DNA of 64,000 bases from Dastarcus helophoroides (Eukaryota; Arthropoda; Insecta; Coleoptera; Bothrideridae), in contig CM053332.1 in the NCBI GenBank assembly GCA_028583605.1, forward strand, positions 20,422,297 to 20,486,296, in the 5' to 3' direction. The notes beneath the pieces are model-generated. The model made no database searches and had not been told where the DNA came from. It worked only from the letters and a program-made list of their open reading frames with translations. Below are positions 1 to 10,975 of the stretch, one piece after another. Position 1 is the stretch's first letter; the number at the start of each line of letters is the position of its first letter. Both the position numbers and the translations under genes were made by a program.

Positions 1-734
1 CGACTTTTTTTCTCGAATTTCGACTTTTTTTACTCGAAATGTCGACTTTTTCTCAAAATTTCAATTTACGTTCTTCTCTAATTTCGACTTTTTTTCTCGA
101 ATCTCGAAATTTCTACTTTTTTCACAAATTTCGACTTTTCTTCTCAAAATTTCGCCCTTTTTCTCGGAATTTAGGCTCTTTCCTCAAATTTCGACATTTT
201 TCTCAAAATTTCGACTTTAAACTCAAAATTTTGACTTTTTTTCTCGAAATTTCGTTTTTTTTTCCTCAATTTTCAAGTTTTTTCTCAAAAATCGACTTTT
301 TTTTAAACTTTTGACCTTAACATCGAAATTTTGACATTTTTCTCGACATTTCGACCTTTTACTCAAAACTTCAACTATTTTTCTCGAATTTCGATTATTT
401 TTTCTCGAAATTTCGGCCTAGGATTTTCTTAAATTTCAATTAAGGTTTTTCTTAAATTTAGACTTTTTTTCTTGAAATTTCGATTTTTTCTCGAAACTTC
501 AACCTACGTTTTTCTTAAATTCCGACTTTTTTTCTCAAATTTCGACTTTTTTTTCGAAATTTCAACTTTTTTGTCGAAATTTCCACTTTTTTCTCAAATT
601 CCAACTTTTTTCTTGAAATTTTGATCTTAATCACGGAATTTCGATTTAAAACTCGAAATTTCGACTTTTTTCTCGAAATTTCAACCTTAATCTCGAAATT
701 TTAACCTTAATCTCGAAATTTCGAGAAAGAAAGA

Positions 735-845
735 CGAAATTTTGGTAATTAAAAATAGCAATTATTGAACCCACCCTACTACCAACTGTCAAGGTTGTTG
801 GGAAAGGGGAAGTGTGAGATGCAACTGTCATCTGTTTAATTAACT
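735..845 (+). repeat. Conserved spacer A, copy 0
   Basis: Non-minisatellite island containing AACTGTCA and AATTATTGAACCC, followed by an ACTATAGAGTATAGAAATTTC-like boundary. Related copies lie at about 35530-35660 (same strand) and 42810-42930 (opposite strand). In all three the surrounding minisatellite switches strand at this spacer. Confidence 0.75.
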
Positions 846-1344
846 ATAGAGTATAGAAATTTCAACTTACTCTCAAAATTAAAAAAAAAAATTCGCTATC
901 AAAGTCGAAATTCCGAGATTAAAATCGAATTTTCGACTTTAATCTAGGAATTTTGATAAAAAAGTAGAAATTTCGGGAAAAAAGTGGAATTTTCGAGAAA
1001 AGAGTCGAAATTTTGAGTGTAAAGTCGAAATTTCGAATTTAAAGCCGAAATTTGGAGATTAAAGTTGATATTTCGAAAAAAAAAAGTCGAAATTTCGAAA
1101 AATCATCGAAATTTCGAGAAAAAACATCGAAATTTCGAGAAAAAAGTCGAAGTTTCGAGAAAAAAGTCGAAATTTCCAAATATAATTTTTTTAAATCAAT
1201 GTCTTTTCTACGCTTTGGTCAAATATCGAAATTTCTAAATATAATTTTTTTAAATCAATGTCCTTTCTATGTTTTTGTAAAATGTCGACTTGGAACTCGA
1301 AATTTCGAATTTTTCTTGAAAATTCTGCTTTAACCTTGAAATGT

Positions 1345-1497
1345 CAAGAAAAAAGTCGAAATTTTGGGCAATAAAAAATTAAAATTACTGAACTGCTAAA
1401 TGTCAATATTAAATTGTAAAGGGGTTAGTGCTTAGAATATATTCTTATATTCTAAAGATTGGTGGGGCGCCACTGGTATTTGCCTAACCTAACCATA
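1345..1497 (+). repeat. Conserved spacer B, copy 0
   Basis: Island containing GTCAATATTAAATTGTAAAG, GGTTAGTGCTTAGA and TTTGCCTAACCTAACC. Colinear copies lie at about 36075-36240 (+) and 42290-42420 (reverse). No coding potential seen. Confidence 0.8.
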
Positions 1498-1720
1498 AAA
1501 TAAGGAATGTCGACTTAACTCAAAATTTCGAGATTTAAGCCGAAATTTCGACCTTATCTATAAAATTTCCTGAAAAAAAGTAGAAATTTGGAGAATAAAG
1601 TAGAAATTTCCACTTTAATCTCGTAATTTCTAGTTTAAACTTCATATTTATAAATATATTTTTTTAAATTAATGCCCTTTCTACATCTTCCTTAAAAATC
1701 CAAAAATACATAAATAAAAA

Positions 1721-2640
1721 TCAAAGAAAAATGAAAACTGGAAAAAGACGATCTTTCGATAAATTCTAAAATTTAAAAAATAGAAATATTCAAAACATTT
1801 TTCAAAAAAATTACCAGTTTTAAAAAAAGAGTGAATCTTTAAAAAAAAAGTGAAAACATTCAAAAAAAGTTACGGTTTGTCAAAAAGTCATAACTTCCAA
1901 TAAAAGTCGTTTCGAAACTTAATATTTTCAAAAAAAGTAGGTCAAATCTTTCAAATAAGGAGGAAATTGAAAAAAAGGTCATATTTTTAGAAAACGCAAT
2001 TTTTAAAGGTCAAAATTTCGAAAGAATTTGAAATGGTCAAAAGGGCAAAATTAAAAAAATGAGTAGAATTTTAAAAAAGCCAAACCCTTTCAAAATTCAA
2101 GGATCGAAATGTTCAAAGAAAACATTTATAAAAAAGTGATATGTTCACAAAAGCAGAACAGAAATTTACAACAAAATAAAAATTTCGAGAAAAAGACGAT
2201 GTATTAAAAAAATCTAAATTTTCAAAAAAAAGTCCAATTATGAAAACATTTTCAAAAAAAAGCCCAATTATGAAGGAAACATTTTCAAAAAAAGTCCAAC
2301 TATAAAGAGAACATTTTCAAAAAAATTAAAATTTTAAAAGTATTTAAATTTTGAAAAATAACGTCGAGGTGTTTTTTCGTAAGTTGAAATTTTAAAAAGG
2401 TCGCAAGTTCATAATTTTTAACAATAAAAATTCATAGTATTCAAAAAAGTTGAAATTTTGACGAAAGTTCGAAATTCTGAGAAAAAATTAGTATTTTCAA
2501 CAAAAAAAAAATAGAATAAACTTATGGGGCAGCATTTCGAAGAGTTGCATCATACTGAGAAAATTTACCGTACGGCTCTGGCCGAAATAGTATAAAAGTT
2601 AGAAGACGAATTGGCAGTTTTGAAAATAAAACACTAAAAA
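1721..2640. repeat. Degenerate AT-rich filler
   Basis: Runs of A with scattered TTCAAAAAAA, TTTCGA and AAAGTC words resemble decayed minisatellite without a clear period. No gene or terminal repeat recognised. Confidence 0.5.
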
Positions 2641-3080
2641 TTTTAAGATGCTTCTTACCTTATTGTCACACTTCTGCGTCGACCAAACATGCTTTTTTTA
2701 ATTGAATCAGTTTTATCCGCCATTCTTATATATTTTTTATACTAATTGAAAACGCTTTATATTTTGAAATTTAAAAAAAGTACATTAACAAAAAATTGTG
2801 AAATTGAAAAGACGCACATCAACAAAACGTTAAAAAGAGGCGGTAACCAACTAAACGTTTGTTTGTAGTAAACAAACTAAAAGTTTGTAGATTTCAATTG
2901 GTTTTATGGTGACTAAGTTTTGAGTAAATATCGCAAATTTAATGCATTATTGTAATATTGCACATGTTTTACTTTGATAAATGTAATGTAACTTTATCTC
3001 AAGATTTTTTATGCAATAACACTCGAGTGGATTGCAACTATGATAAGAAGAGGCTCTTTGGGGAATTATTATCTATCGAG
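2641..3080. other. Unassigned AT-rich DNA
   Basis: Mixed-composition AT-rich sequence. I see no ORF of note, RNA gene or repeat match within the window. Confidence 0.4.
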
Positions 3081-3134
3081 TTACTTTACTACTACTGTTA
3101 CTACTATTACTACTACTATTACTACTACTATTAG
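3081..3134. repeat. (ACT)n microsatellite
   Basis: About 50 bp of imperfect ACT/ATT trinucleotides. It accounts for the threonine-rich centre of the open frame at 3040-3309, which is therefore probably not a gene. Confidence 0.85.
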
Positions 3135-3510
3135 TTTTAGTTATTTTGCTGAATATTTGTATTTGTATTTGAAAACAAGCCTCCTGATAGAGATTTTTAC
3201 CCTGGAGGTCCCTCCCTCACATTCCAAGTACCAGGATCCTTACCTGCTTTGGGAAAATTTAAAAAAAAATGGAGCGAGTACAATTAAGCTTCTGAGTTTA
3301 GACGAGTAATTTTTTAAATTGATTTTGTTATTTAGTATAATCACGTAATTTTCAAGTTTCAGCTTTTATTAATCTCAACTCATTTCTACCATCTGTACGG
3401 CTTAATAAGCAGATTCAGAGTTTGGAAATCAAAGATCGGTTTCAGTTTTATTACTGCGAAATAACACATAAAAATTTGTGGCCCATTAATTAATAATATT
3501 CGCTTCCATC

Positions 3511-4806
3511 AGCCTACTTTATTAACGTCAACCTGGTGACGTGATAAGCTTCTGTTGACCTATGAAGTTGCTGTTTATTTAGAGAGTTTGTTATGAACCA
3601 GAAGCTCTCTTTTAGGGGGAGCCTGCTTTATTAACGTGAACCTGGTGACGTGATAAAGCTTATGTTGACCTATGAAGTTGCTGTTTATTTAGAGAGTTTG
3701 TTATGAACCAGGAGCGCTCTTTTAGGGGGAACGTGAACCTGGTGACGTGATAAAGCTTATGTTGACCTATGAAGTTGCTGTTTATTTAGAGAGTTTGTTA
3801 TGAACCAGGAGCGCTCTTTTAGGGGGAGCCTGCTTTATTAAGGTGAACCTGGTGAGGTGATAAAGCTTCTGTTAACCTATGAAGTTGCTGTTTATTTCGA
3901 GAGTTTGTTATGAACCAGGAGCGCTCTATTAGGGGGAGCCTGCTTTATTAACGTGAACCTGGTGACGTGATAAAGCTTATGTTGACCTATGAAGTTGCTG
4001 TTTATTTAGAGAGTTTGTTATGAACCAGGGGCGCTCTTTTAGGGGGAGCCTGCGTTATTAAGGTGAACCTGGTGACGTGATAAAGCTTCTGTTGACCTAC
4101 GAAGTTGCGTTAGAGAGTTTGTTATGATGCAGAAGCGCTCTATTAGGGGGAGCCTGCTTTATTAACGTGAACCTGGTGACGTGATAAAGCTTCTGTTGAC
4201 CTATGAAGTTGCTGTTTATTTAGAGAGTTTGTTATGAACCAGGAGCGCTCTTTTCGGGGGAGCCTGCTTTATTAACGTGAACCTGGTGACGTGATAAAGC
4301 TTCTGTTGACTTATAAAGTTGCTGTTTATTTAGAGAGTTTGTTATGAACCAGGAGCGCTCTTTTAGGGGGAGCCTGCTTTATTAAGGTGAACCTGGTGAC
4401 GTGATAAAGCTTCTGTTGACCTACGAAGTTGCGTTAGAGAGTTTGTTATGATGCAGAAGCGCTCTATTAGGGGGAGCCTGCTTTATTAACGTGAACCTGG
4501 TGACGTGATAAAACTTCTGTTGACCTATGAAGTTGTTGTTTATTTAGATATTTTGTTATGAACCAGGGGCGCTCTTTTAGGGGGAGCCTGCTTTATTAAC
4601 GTGAACCTGGTGACGTGATAATGCTTCTGTTGACCTATGAAGTTGCGTTAGAGAGTTTGTTATGATGCAGAAGCGCTGTTTTAGGGGGAGCCTGCTTTAT
4701 TAACGTGAACCTGCTGACCCGTGATAAGCCTCTGTTGACCTCTGAAGTTGTAAACAAACTTTTATTTAGAGAGTTTGTATTAACCAGGGGCGCTCTTTCA
4801 GGGGGA
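3511..4806. repeat. 110/104-bp minisatellite array, about 12 units
   Basis: Tandem units beginning AGCCTGCTTTATTAACGTGA occur at 3511, 3620, 3827, 3937, 4047, 4151, 4261, 4371, 4475, 4585 and 4689, with one unit near 3730 lacking its first bases. Spacing is 110 bp except for three 104-bp units (4047, 4371, 4585). These have a shortened centre (GAAGTTGCGTTAGAGAG) and ATGATGCAG in place of ATGAACCAG. The run 104, 110, 110, 104 gives a 324-bp higher-order period. No open frame crosses units, and no function is inferred. A diverged single unit lies at 36625-36711. Confidence 0.95.
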
Positions 4807-4835
4807 GTTTATGGGAGGAAACTCTTAAGCATTAA

Positions 4836-5133
4836 TTAATATAATAATAATATGCTGCATTGCAGCGCTTTTCAGCGCTTAGCAGGTATGAGCTGTTATT
4901 GCTTGGGCCGGACGGCGTACCAGGAAGGCAGTGTGACCGGCACTGCGCTTCACCCGTCTATTATTACCTCGAGTTACACCCCAGTACCTAGTTATTTCAC
5001 CGTAAGGCTGAGTCGACCTTGGGAACCAGAGCGTTTTTTGAAAACAGCGGTGGATGAAGCCGCCAGCGGGAATCGAACCCAGCTCTCTTAATTTGTAGTC
5101 CAGTGCTCGTACTACTGGACCACGGTCCCCTCA
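4836..5133 (-). mobile_element. tRNA-derived SINE, apparently full length
   Basis: The 298-bp insertion is bounded by a perfect 12-bp direct repeat, CTTAAGCATTAA, at 4824-4835 and 5134-5145. Read on the minus strand it starts with a tRNA-like head containing an A-box-like TGGTCCAGTAGT and a B box GGTTCGATTCC. A unique body follows, and it ends in a TTA-rich tail next to the left repeat. This layout and the target duplication are those of a LINE-mobilised, pol III-transcribed SINE. The family is not identified. The plus-strand ORF at 4852-5091 lies within it and is not a gene. Confidence 0.88.
5055..5131 (-). promoter_or_regulatory. tRNA-like pol III promoter (A and B boxes) of the SINE
   Basis: The B box GGTTCGATTCC is read on the minus strand at about 5069-5079 and the A-box-like motif at about 5111-5122. 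The cloverleaf is imperfect: the putative anticodon stem has a mismatch. A SINE head is therefore more likely than a functional tRNA. Confidence 0.75.
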
Positions 5134-5145
5134 CTTAAGCATTAA

Positions 5146-5735
5146 ACATTGGAAGATTTCCAACTCTAGTTTTATATTATTGTGTGGTTTATCCCGTACA
5201 GAATTCATTAAAGCTAATTAGTAAGTTAATAAAAAAGAATTCGTGCGGAAGCAAACTAAGTTCCCATCCGAGCGTAATGTCATATTATTATAATTTCTCT
5301 TTTTCCTTTAACAAACAACGTTAGAAATTTCTCGTTTTGTCCAACTTTGTTTAATTATCTCAAACAAATGGCCATATTTAGAGAGTGAAAATGAAATGCA
5401 TCCTAAAAAAAATATTAATATAATCGAGTATCATGTTCATATAGACGTGTTCTTGGGTTTTTATGTCACTTGGTCACACAGAAAAGAAAATAGGCACATA
5501 AATTCAACGTATTCCAATTATTAACACTTTCATAGTCATATTAATAATTCTTTACCGCACAATGATTAGGCAAATATCAACGACGGTTAATGAGAAATAA
5601 GGAGAAATGTTTTGTTTTCGTTTCATTTGATCTATATTTATTTCACGCTCAAATACGTTTCAAGAATGGGTAACAAGGTGAAGTAAAAACACGCATAATG
5701 GCATCGGACATGTCTCATTTAACATCATTACGAAT
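5146..5735. other. Unassigned DNA
   Basis: No gene, RNA or repeat recognised in this AT-rich stretch. Confidence 0.4.
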
Positions 5736-5937
5736 CGACATTTTTCAATGCTCGGAGAAAGTTCTATGTGTTAAGGATTGAGTTGGCACCGATGCAGCAT
5801 CTGTACACTCCTGTACATCGGTACTGCCCGTCAGGATGTCTACTAGGGTCCTACTGTTAAAGAAATATACAGTGCGGTGATAAAGTACGGGGCAAAATTC
5901 ATAATGCCAAGAAAAAGCTCGGGCGGTCGATTTGATT

Positions 5938-6034
5938 TCTTTAAAAGCCAGCCTATGACGTAAGAATTTTATTTTTGATGTCACCCATCTTTGCGCAATG
6001 ACGTCATAATTACGACATAAGCTGGCTTTAAAAA
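5938..6034. repeat. Inverted repeat next to mariner remnant
   Basis: Arms TTTAAAAGCCAGCCTATGAC and its near complement ending AGCTGGCTTTAAA enclose a loop containing GTGACGT-like words. This could be a small MITE or a foldback. Confidence 0.6.
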
Positions 6035-6066
6035 AAAGGCAGTGGCGCGAATTTTCGGTCAGAAAT

Positions 6067-6375
6067 GTGATTTTGCTTCACGACAATGCCCTCCACCACC
6101 CATCCAATTTGTCACATCAAAAATTAGAGAAAATGCATTGGGCAACATTATAACACCCTCCTTATCGTCCCGACTTATCACCATGCGATTATCATATTTT
6201 TAGGCCACTGAAAGAAACTCTAGAAGGTGAGCGATTCCATGATGCTGAAGTTGAAATATTTGTGCGCAATTGGCTACAAAAACTATTCCTTTCTTTTTAT
6301 GATGATGGCATTAAACAACTTCCAATCCATTGGGAAAAATGTAAAACAAGATTAGGAGATTATATAGAAAAATAG
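6067..6375 (+). pseudogene. Mariner-like transposase, C-terminal part, degenerate
   Basis: Conceptual translation gives LLHDNA, then HPPYRPDLSPCDYHIF, then a tail ending GDYIEK and stop. HDN and SPCDYH correspond to the second and third catalytic aspartates of Tc1/mariner (DD34D) transposases, which cut and paste DNA flanked by TIRs. The frame is broken by an apparent single-base shift near 6120 and a stop near 6152, and the N-terminal two thirds are absent, so it cannot make active enzyme. A TIR follows 47 bp downstream. The N-terminal half of a related transposase occurs at 39478-40074. Confidence 0.9.
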
Positions 6376-6422
6376 TTAATAACTTTCATATATGTATCTT
6401 GTAGCAATACATTTTTAAAAAC

Positions 6423-6453
6423 AAATTCCTGTTCATATTTGATTTACCCTCGT
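6423..6453 (+). repeat. Mariner 3' terminal inverted repeat
   Basis: The end TTGATTTACCCTCGT-like motif (CATATTTGATTTACCCTCGT) recurs at 40044-40074 beside the N-terminal transposase fragment, and as a diverged solo copy at 36531-36562. It marks the outer end of the element. Confidence 0.85.
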
Positions 6454-6697
6454 ATAAAAGATTACAATTTGGACAACCCTCAATTTAAAAACATCGCACT
6501 ACATACAATCACTTCAACAAAAAATTGAAACCGCTCTATGAAAGGCAAGAACGCATTCATTAACTTGATTACCAACACAAGGTTAGTGACTTATGATACG
6601 CGACCGAAGAGGTCATCCCTCACATTTTTTTTCTTATTTTTTCGATATGTTTTATAACATCTAGTTAGCATCCGTGAAAGCTAATAATTAATAATAA

Positions 6698-7068
6698 TGC
6701 TACGGGCTTTATCGGTTCGAATTACACTTATCGAATAATACCCACTTTATTACCAAACTAAACTTGGATCACTACAACTGGATAATGAACTCACTTATTA
6801 ACTTCTTACTAACGCACCAACTCCATTGACTTTTAACTAACTGACTCGAGGGAAAGCTGATCGCCTTTTATAGTTTTGGCCCCCGGCTTCTAGGACTTTT
6901 CGGCAGATAAGGCTTATCGTTTGCCAAAATTTCTGGAACGCTTATCTGCCATTTGTTTCGTTATAGCGGCCGTTTTCCCCTTATCAAATTCTTCTAGAAA
7001 CTTTTTTTATTTACTAAATTCTACAATTCTAGTCTAAATCCTATTTCATCTATTTACATTGCGTTACA
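6698..7068 (-). mobile_element. Solo LTR, copy 1
   Basis: The 371-bp unit is read on the minus strand as TG...CA and flanked by a perfect 4-bp duplication, ATAA, at 6694-6697 and 7069-7072. On that strand it has a TATA box (CTATAAAAGGCG) and, downstream, AATAAA in GGTAATAAAGTGGG, as expected for U3 and R. No internal coding region adjoins it, so it is a solo LTR left by LTR-LTR recombination. The 4-bp duplication suggests a Gypsy-type integrase, but this is not proven. Two other copies are at 14251 and 37857. Confidence 0.92.
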
Positions 7069-7072
7069 ATAA

Positions 7073-7735
7073 TAACAAAATAAAATCATCAATCTATATC
7101 TTTTGATTTCTTTGTGTTTCATTCGATGGATGATGAACGGCAGAAGCTTCGAAAAAACGAGCTCCCTAAACACGGTTTCATATTATGAGAACAAATCCCG
7201 AAGTTTGGACCCACGAGATGTAAACAAATGGGGACCCCGGTGCGTAATCTAATAACATTCTGTGCGGGATGTAAACAGACCTGGAAAAACAGATTTATTT
7301 ATTCACTCTTCATAAGCGTGGCGGAGCCAAAGTTCGCCGTATGAAGCTAAATTATTTGCAATGAATGAATGGTTAAATAGCGCTTAAATTGACGTGTGAA
7401 TAACGCTTTTAACGCCACTTCCTCTCGGTTACGACGAATGGTTGTGTTTATGTGCCAACTTGCATGAATATTATTATTAACGGAAACAATTTGTTTTCCA
7501 GTTTTATTGGAAAATGTGATCAATTTCTACAAGGGAAATGGAAAATCGATTTAAGGAACCAATGACACTTTTTTTTTGCAGTCGAATGCAGGCAGATATA
7601 ATGTTATATTTATTACCGGAAATATTCTTAAAGAACAATTGATGTATTTTTCAATATCATAAAACGTTATCATATATATTCAATTTATTTTAAAACATAA
7701 GAATTTTGTTTATGTCTAGAGTGGGCGTCCGTGAC
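7073..7735. other. Unassigned DNA
   Basis: Less biased composition than the surroundings, but no ORF, RNA gene or repeat match was recognised. Confidence 0.4.
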
Positions 7736-10700
7736 CAAGGGCGGCCTTTGGAGGTGGCGAGCAGGGCAACCGCCCGGGGCCTCGCTCTTGTAGGGGGCCT
7801 CGCTTACTCGCGCAATAGTACGAATTCTAATGTTCATTTGAATTTCGCGCCTTAAGCCGCGCATTATAAAACTCGACTCGGTGCTTTCTTGCGTGATAGT
7901 TATCGCGTTGATATCTGTTTCAATTGCTCCAATGAATGTTTCTTTCCTCCTCTTTCATATTGACGAAATTTCGTTGCAGTGCCACAAGTGCTGCCACCTG
8001 CAAGGGCTAAACAAAACCTGATAGTACTCCATTACCTTCGTGTTTACGATTCGGGGAAATCCCGTGTTTCATTTCGCCTGTCAACTGCCATCGGGTTATA
8101 CTTTTATATTAGAGCAGCCGTTATCATTTCTAAATCCCTGATTCTTTTAATGCACCTTAATTTATCATGATTAATAATTTGCTGTCTTTGTGTTTATTAA
8201 TTTTTTTTAATTTCCAATAAGCAAATTTTAACAGTCTAAATTTAATTAATTATAACTTTGCATTTCTCATCAAGCATCATCATTAAAACTTATAGGCGTA
8301 GGCAGGATTTCGTTCAGGGAGGGGCAAGAGTCATTTGGAAAAATTAATAAAGAAAACCGGAAAATATTCCGATTGAGTTTATTTATATGTATATTTTCAT
8401 TTAACTACATGAACTGAGGAATTGAATTTTCAGATTAACTTAAAAATTTAGAAAAAGTGTAGAACTTTGTACAAACTGAAAATTGAATTTAAAATAAAAA
8501 CCGAATCTTTCGGAAAACTATAGAAATTTCAAAGATTTCGAAAAAATAACGATTTTTGAAAAATGCCGTCGAAATGACGAGACAAAGGTTGAAATCTCTT
8601 GAAGAAAAGTGAACATTTTCAAGAGAAAGTTCAATTTTAAGAGAGACGAATTTCGATGAAAAACGAATTTCGGGAAAAAGTTGGAATGCTTACAAAATCG
8701 TGTTTAAAATAAAATCCTAACCTTTCGAAAAATCTCAAAAAATGTTGAAAATTCGAAAAAATTATATTTTTAAAGGTGGAATTTTGTGAAAAAAGATGTA
8801 ATTTTCAGAAAAAATTGGAACTTTGAGAAAAATTTTTCACTGTAAGTGGAGATTTCCAGAAGCATAAAACATCCCTATTTGAAATACGAGTCAAAATTTC
8901 CAGAATAAGACAAATTTTGAGAAACATGAAATTTTCGGAAATTTAAATTAAAAAAAACAAACCAGAAAAAAACGAATATTAAAAAAATGAGAGTTCAATT
9001 TTGAGAGAAAAATGTAAAATAAAATCGAATTCGAAAGCGATGAATTTTGAGAATATTGTGGGAAAGGATTTTTTAGAAAACCAAAATTGAATAAAAACCC
9101 AACCTTTCGGAAGAACTCGAAAAATGCTGAAAATCCTAAATATGCCAAAATATTTCCAAAGGTCAAATATTGTGAAAAAATTTGCAATTTCCAAAAACAC
9201 TTTTCTCGAAATTTTTACTTTTTTATTCTAATTTTGACATAATATTTAAATTTCAATAAAGAATTTGAATGTACAAGAAATCTTTTTCTCGAAATTACCC
9301 AAACATATTATTCGCAACATTTTTAATTTTTGATAATATGCCTAATTTAGACCCAATTTAGAGAAAAGACGTATTTCGAGAAAACTGAAATTTAAATTTC
9401 GAGGAAAAAGTACAGAAAGTTCCACAAACTAAAACATGGCATTCTGAAATTAAAGTCAATATTTCGAAAATAAGGCGAAATATGAAGATGAAATTTCTAG
9501 TCAAATTTAAAAAAGTCAAAATTTAAAGAAAAGATAAATATTCAGAAAAGTGGCCTATTTTGATAGAAAAAATGATTTTTGAAAGAAGAGCTCAAAAAGT
9601 GGAATTTTGAGAATAAAATCGAAATTTCTGAAAAGACGAAATTAAACTAATTTTAAGAGAAATTCAAAATTTTTAGCAAAGTTGAATATCGAATTTTGAT
9701 ATAAAAATATCGGGAAAAAGGCAAATTTTAAGAAACCTGTTAAAAGTTCTGAAAAATCAAATTCCAAATGATCAAAATCTTCAGAAAAACCCGATGTTAA
9801 TAAAAATAAAGGAATTAAAAAAAAACGAAATCTCTGAAAAGCAGTCGACATTCCTAGAAAAACTACCAAATGAAGCATTAAAGATCGAAATTTTCCAGAA
9901 AAAATTCAAATTTAAATTCAATTAAAGAAAAAGTGCAACTTTGAGAATAACCTTCCATTTGTGGAAAAAACGAGTCTTGAAAATAAAATCAACATTTTAA
10001 GAAAGATACGAATTTCCGGGAACATACAGGATGGGATTTCAGGATAATTTTAAATTTGCAAAAAGAGGCGGATTTTGAGAAACATATCAAAGTTTTGATT
10101 TATTTAAATTTGTTTTTTTTTGCAAACTTCGATTTTTTTCCCTTGAAAAACAAAAAAAAAGATCAAAATTTTGAGAACAAAGTCAAAATTTAGTAAGCAC
10201 TCGAAATTCTTCAGAAAGAGTCAAATTTTGTCGAAATTTTGGAAAAAGGAAAAATTTTGAGAAAAATGTAATTTCTAGATTTTTTCTCTTGAGCGCTTGA
10301 ATCAGAGGCAGACATACGCCCTGTTCTGCCCTACCTTTGAGTCAGAAAATGTCCAATATTGAAATAATCGTCGAAATTTTGAGAAACAAGTTGTATTTCC
10401 CCATTCCAGGGGAAATTTTCTCGGAATTTTTGTCTTTTTACAAAATTTCTAAAAAAGTTATTATAAAAATTTCCAGATAAATATTGTTATCAATCAAGTT
10501 TTAAACAAAAGGGCAAATCTTGATAAAAAAAGTCGAAATTTCCAGAAAATTAAAGTTTAAAGAGAAGTCGAAGTTTCGGGAAAAAACTAATCTTGAGAAA
10601 TGATAGAATTTCAAAAAATAAAACGATGAATTTTGAGATAAAAATTCGAAATTTTTAGTTAAGTTGGGTTCTGATAAAATAAATCGAATTTTAGGAATAC

Positions 10701-10975
10701 ATTTGAAATTTCCAAAGAAATTTATGAAAAAAGACGAATTTCGTGAAATAAGTGGAAATTTCGAGAAAATATCAATAGCTTTTGTCGAATGGAAATTTTT
10801 TAGAGAAAGTCTCCTCAGTTCAATATAAATTTTCGTTAACCACACGAGCTGGGGGCGGCAAGCGCCCTACCCTGCCCTATTCTGACTACGTCTATGTTAA
10901 AACTAATTTCACAAAGACGAGGGCCTCTTAAAGATCTACCCGCCCGGAGCCTCGCAATGGCTAAGGCCGCCCCTG
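7736..10975. mobile_element. Putative hAT-like element with AT filler
   Basis: GC-rich ends are inverted relative to each other: CAAGGGCGGCCTTT at 7736 and, on the other strand from 10975, CAGGGGCGGCCTTA. Both are followed by GGC/GCGAGG and GGGCCTCG-type words. The inside, especially 8440-10850, is AT-rich filler of AAATTTTCGA and GAAAAA words with no transposase. The flanking 8-mers (TCCGTGAC and CTTGTGAA) do not match, so the boundary and the single-element interpretation are tentative. It could instead be two solo ends. Confidence 0.5.

Larger units (their letters stand above)
1..1720 (+). mobile_element. Truncated composite minisatellite element, copy 0
   Basis: The segment is built of a ~20-bp minisatellite with palindromic core TCGAAATTTCGA. 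The T-rich strand reads forward in 1-720 and the A-rich strand in about 850-1170, with two non-repetitive spacers between and after. The order (T-rich array, spacer A, A-rich array, spacer B, short tail) matches 31650-36245 and, reversed, 41870-46850. Positions about 1597-1712 match the reverse complement of 41868-41980, which lies just inside the left end of the complete element at 41577-47358. Homology stops near 1720, so the terminal inverted repeat is missing here, and the other end lies outside the window. Short open frames in it are low-complexity artefacts. Confidence 0.75.

Noticed and set aside
3511..4806. Hammerhead motif in the 110-bp minisatellite
   Set aside because: Checked both strands of the unit: there is no CUGANGA with a following stem and GAAA.
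5055..5131. A functional tRNA gene
   Set aside because: A and B boxes are present, but the anticodon stem is mismatched and the sequence is the head of a SINE with a target duplication outside it.
5865..5895. Tc1-like terminus CAGTGCGGTGATAAAGTACG
   Set aside because: It resembles a TA-CAGT end, but no inverted partner was found nearby.
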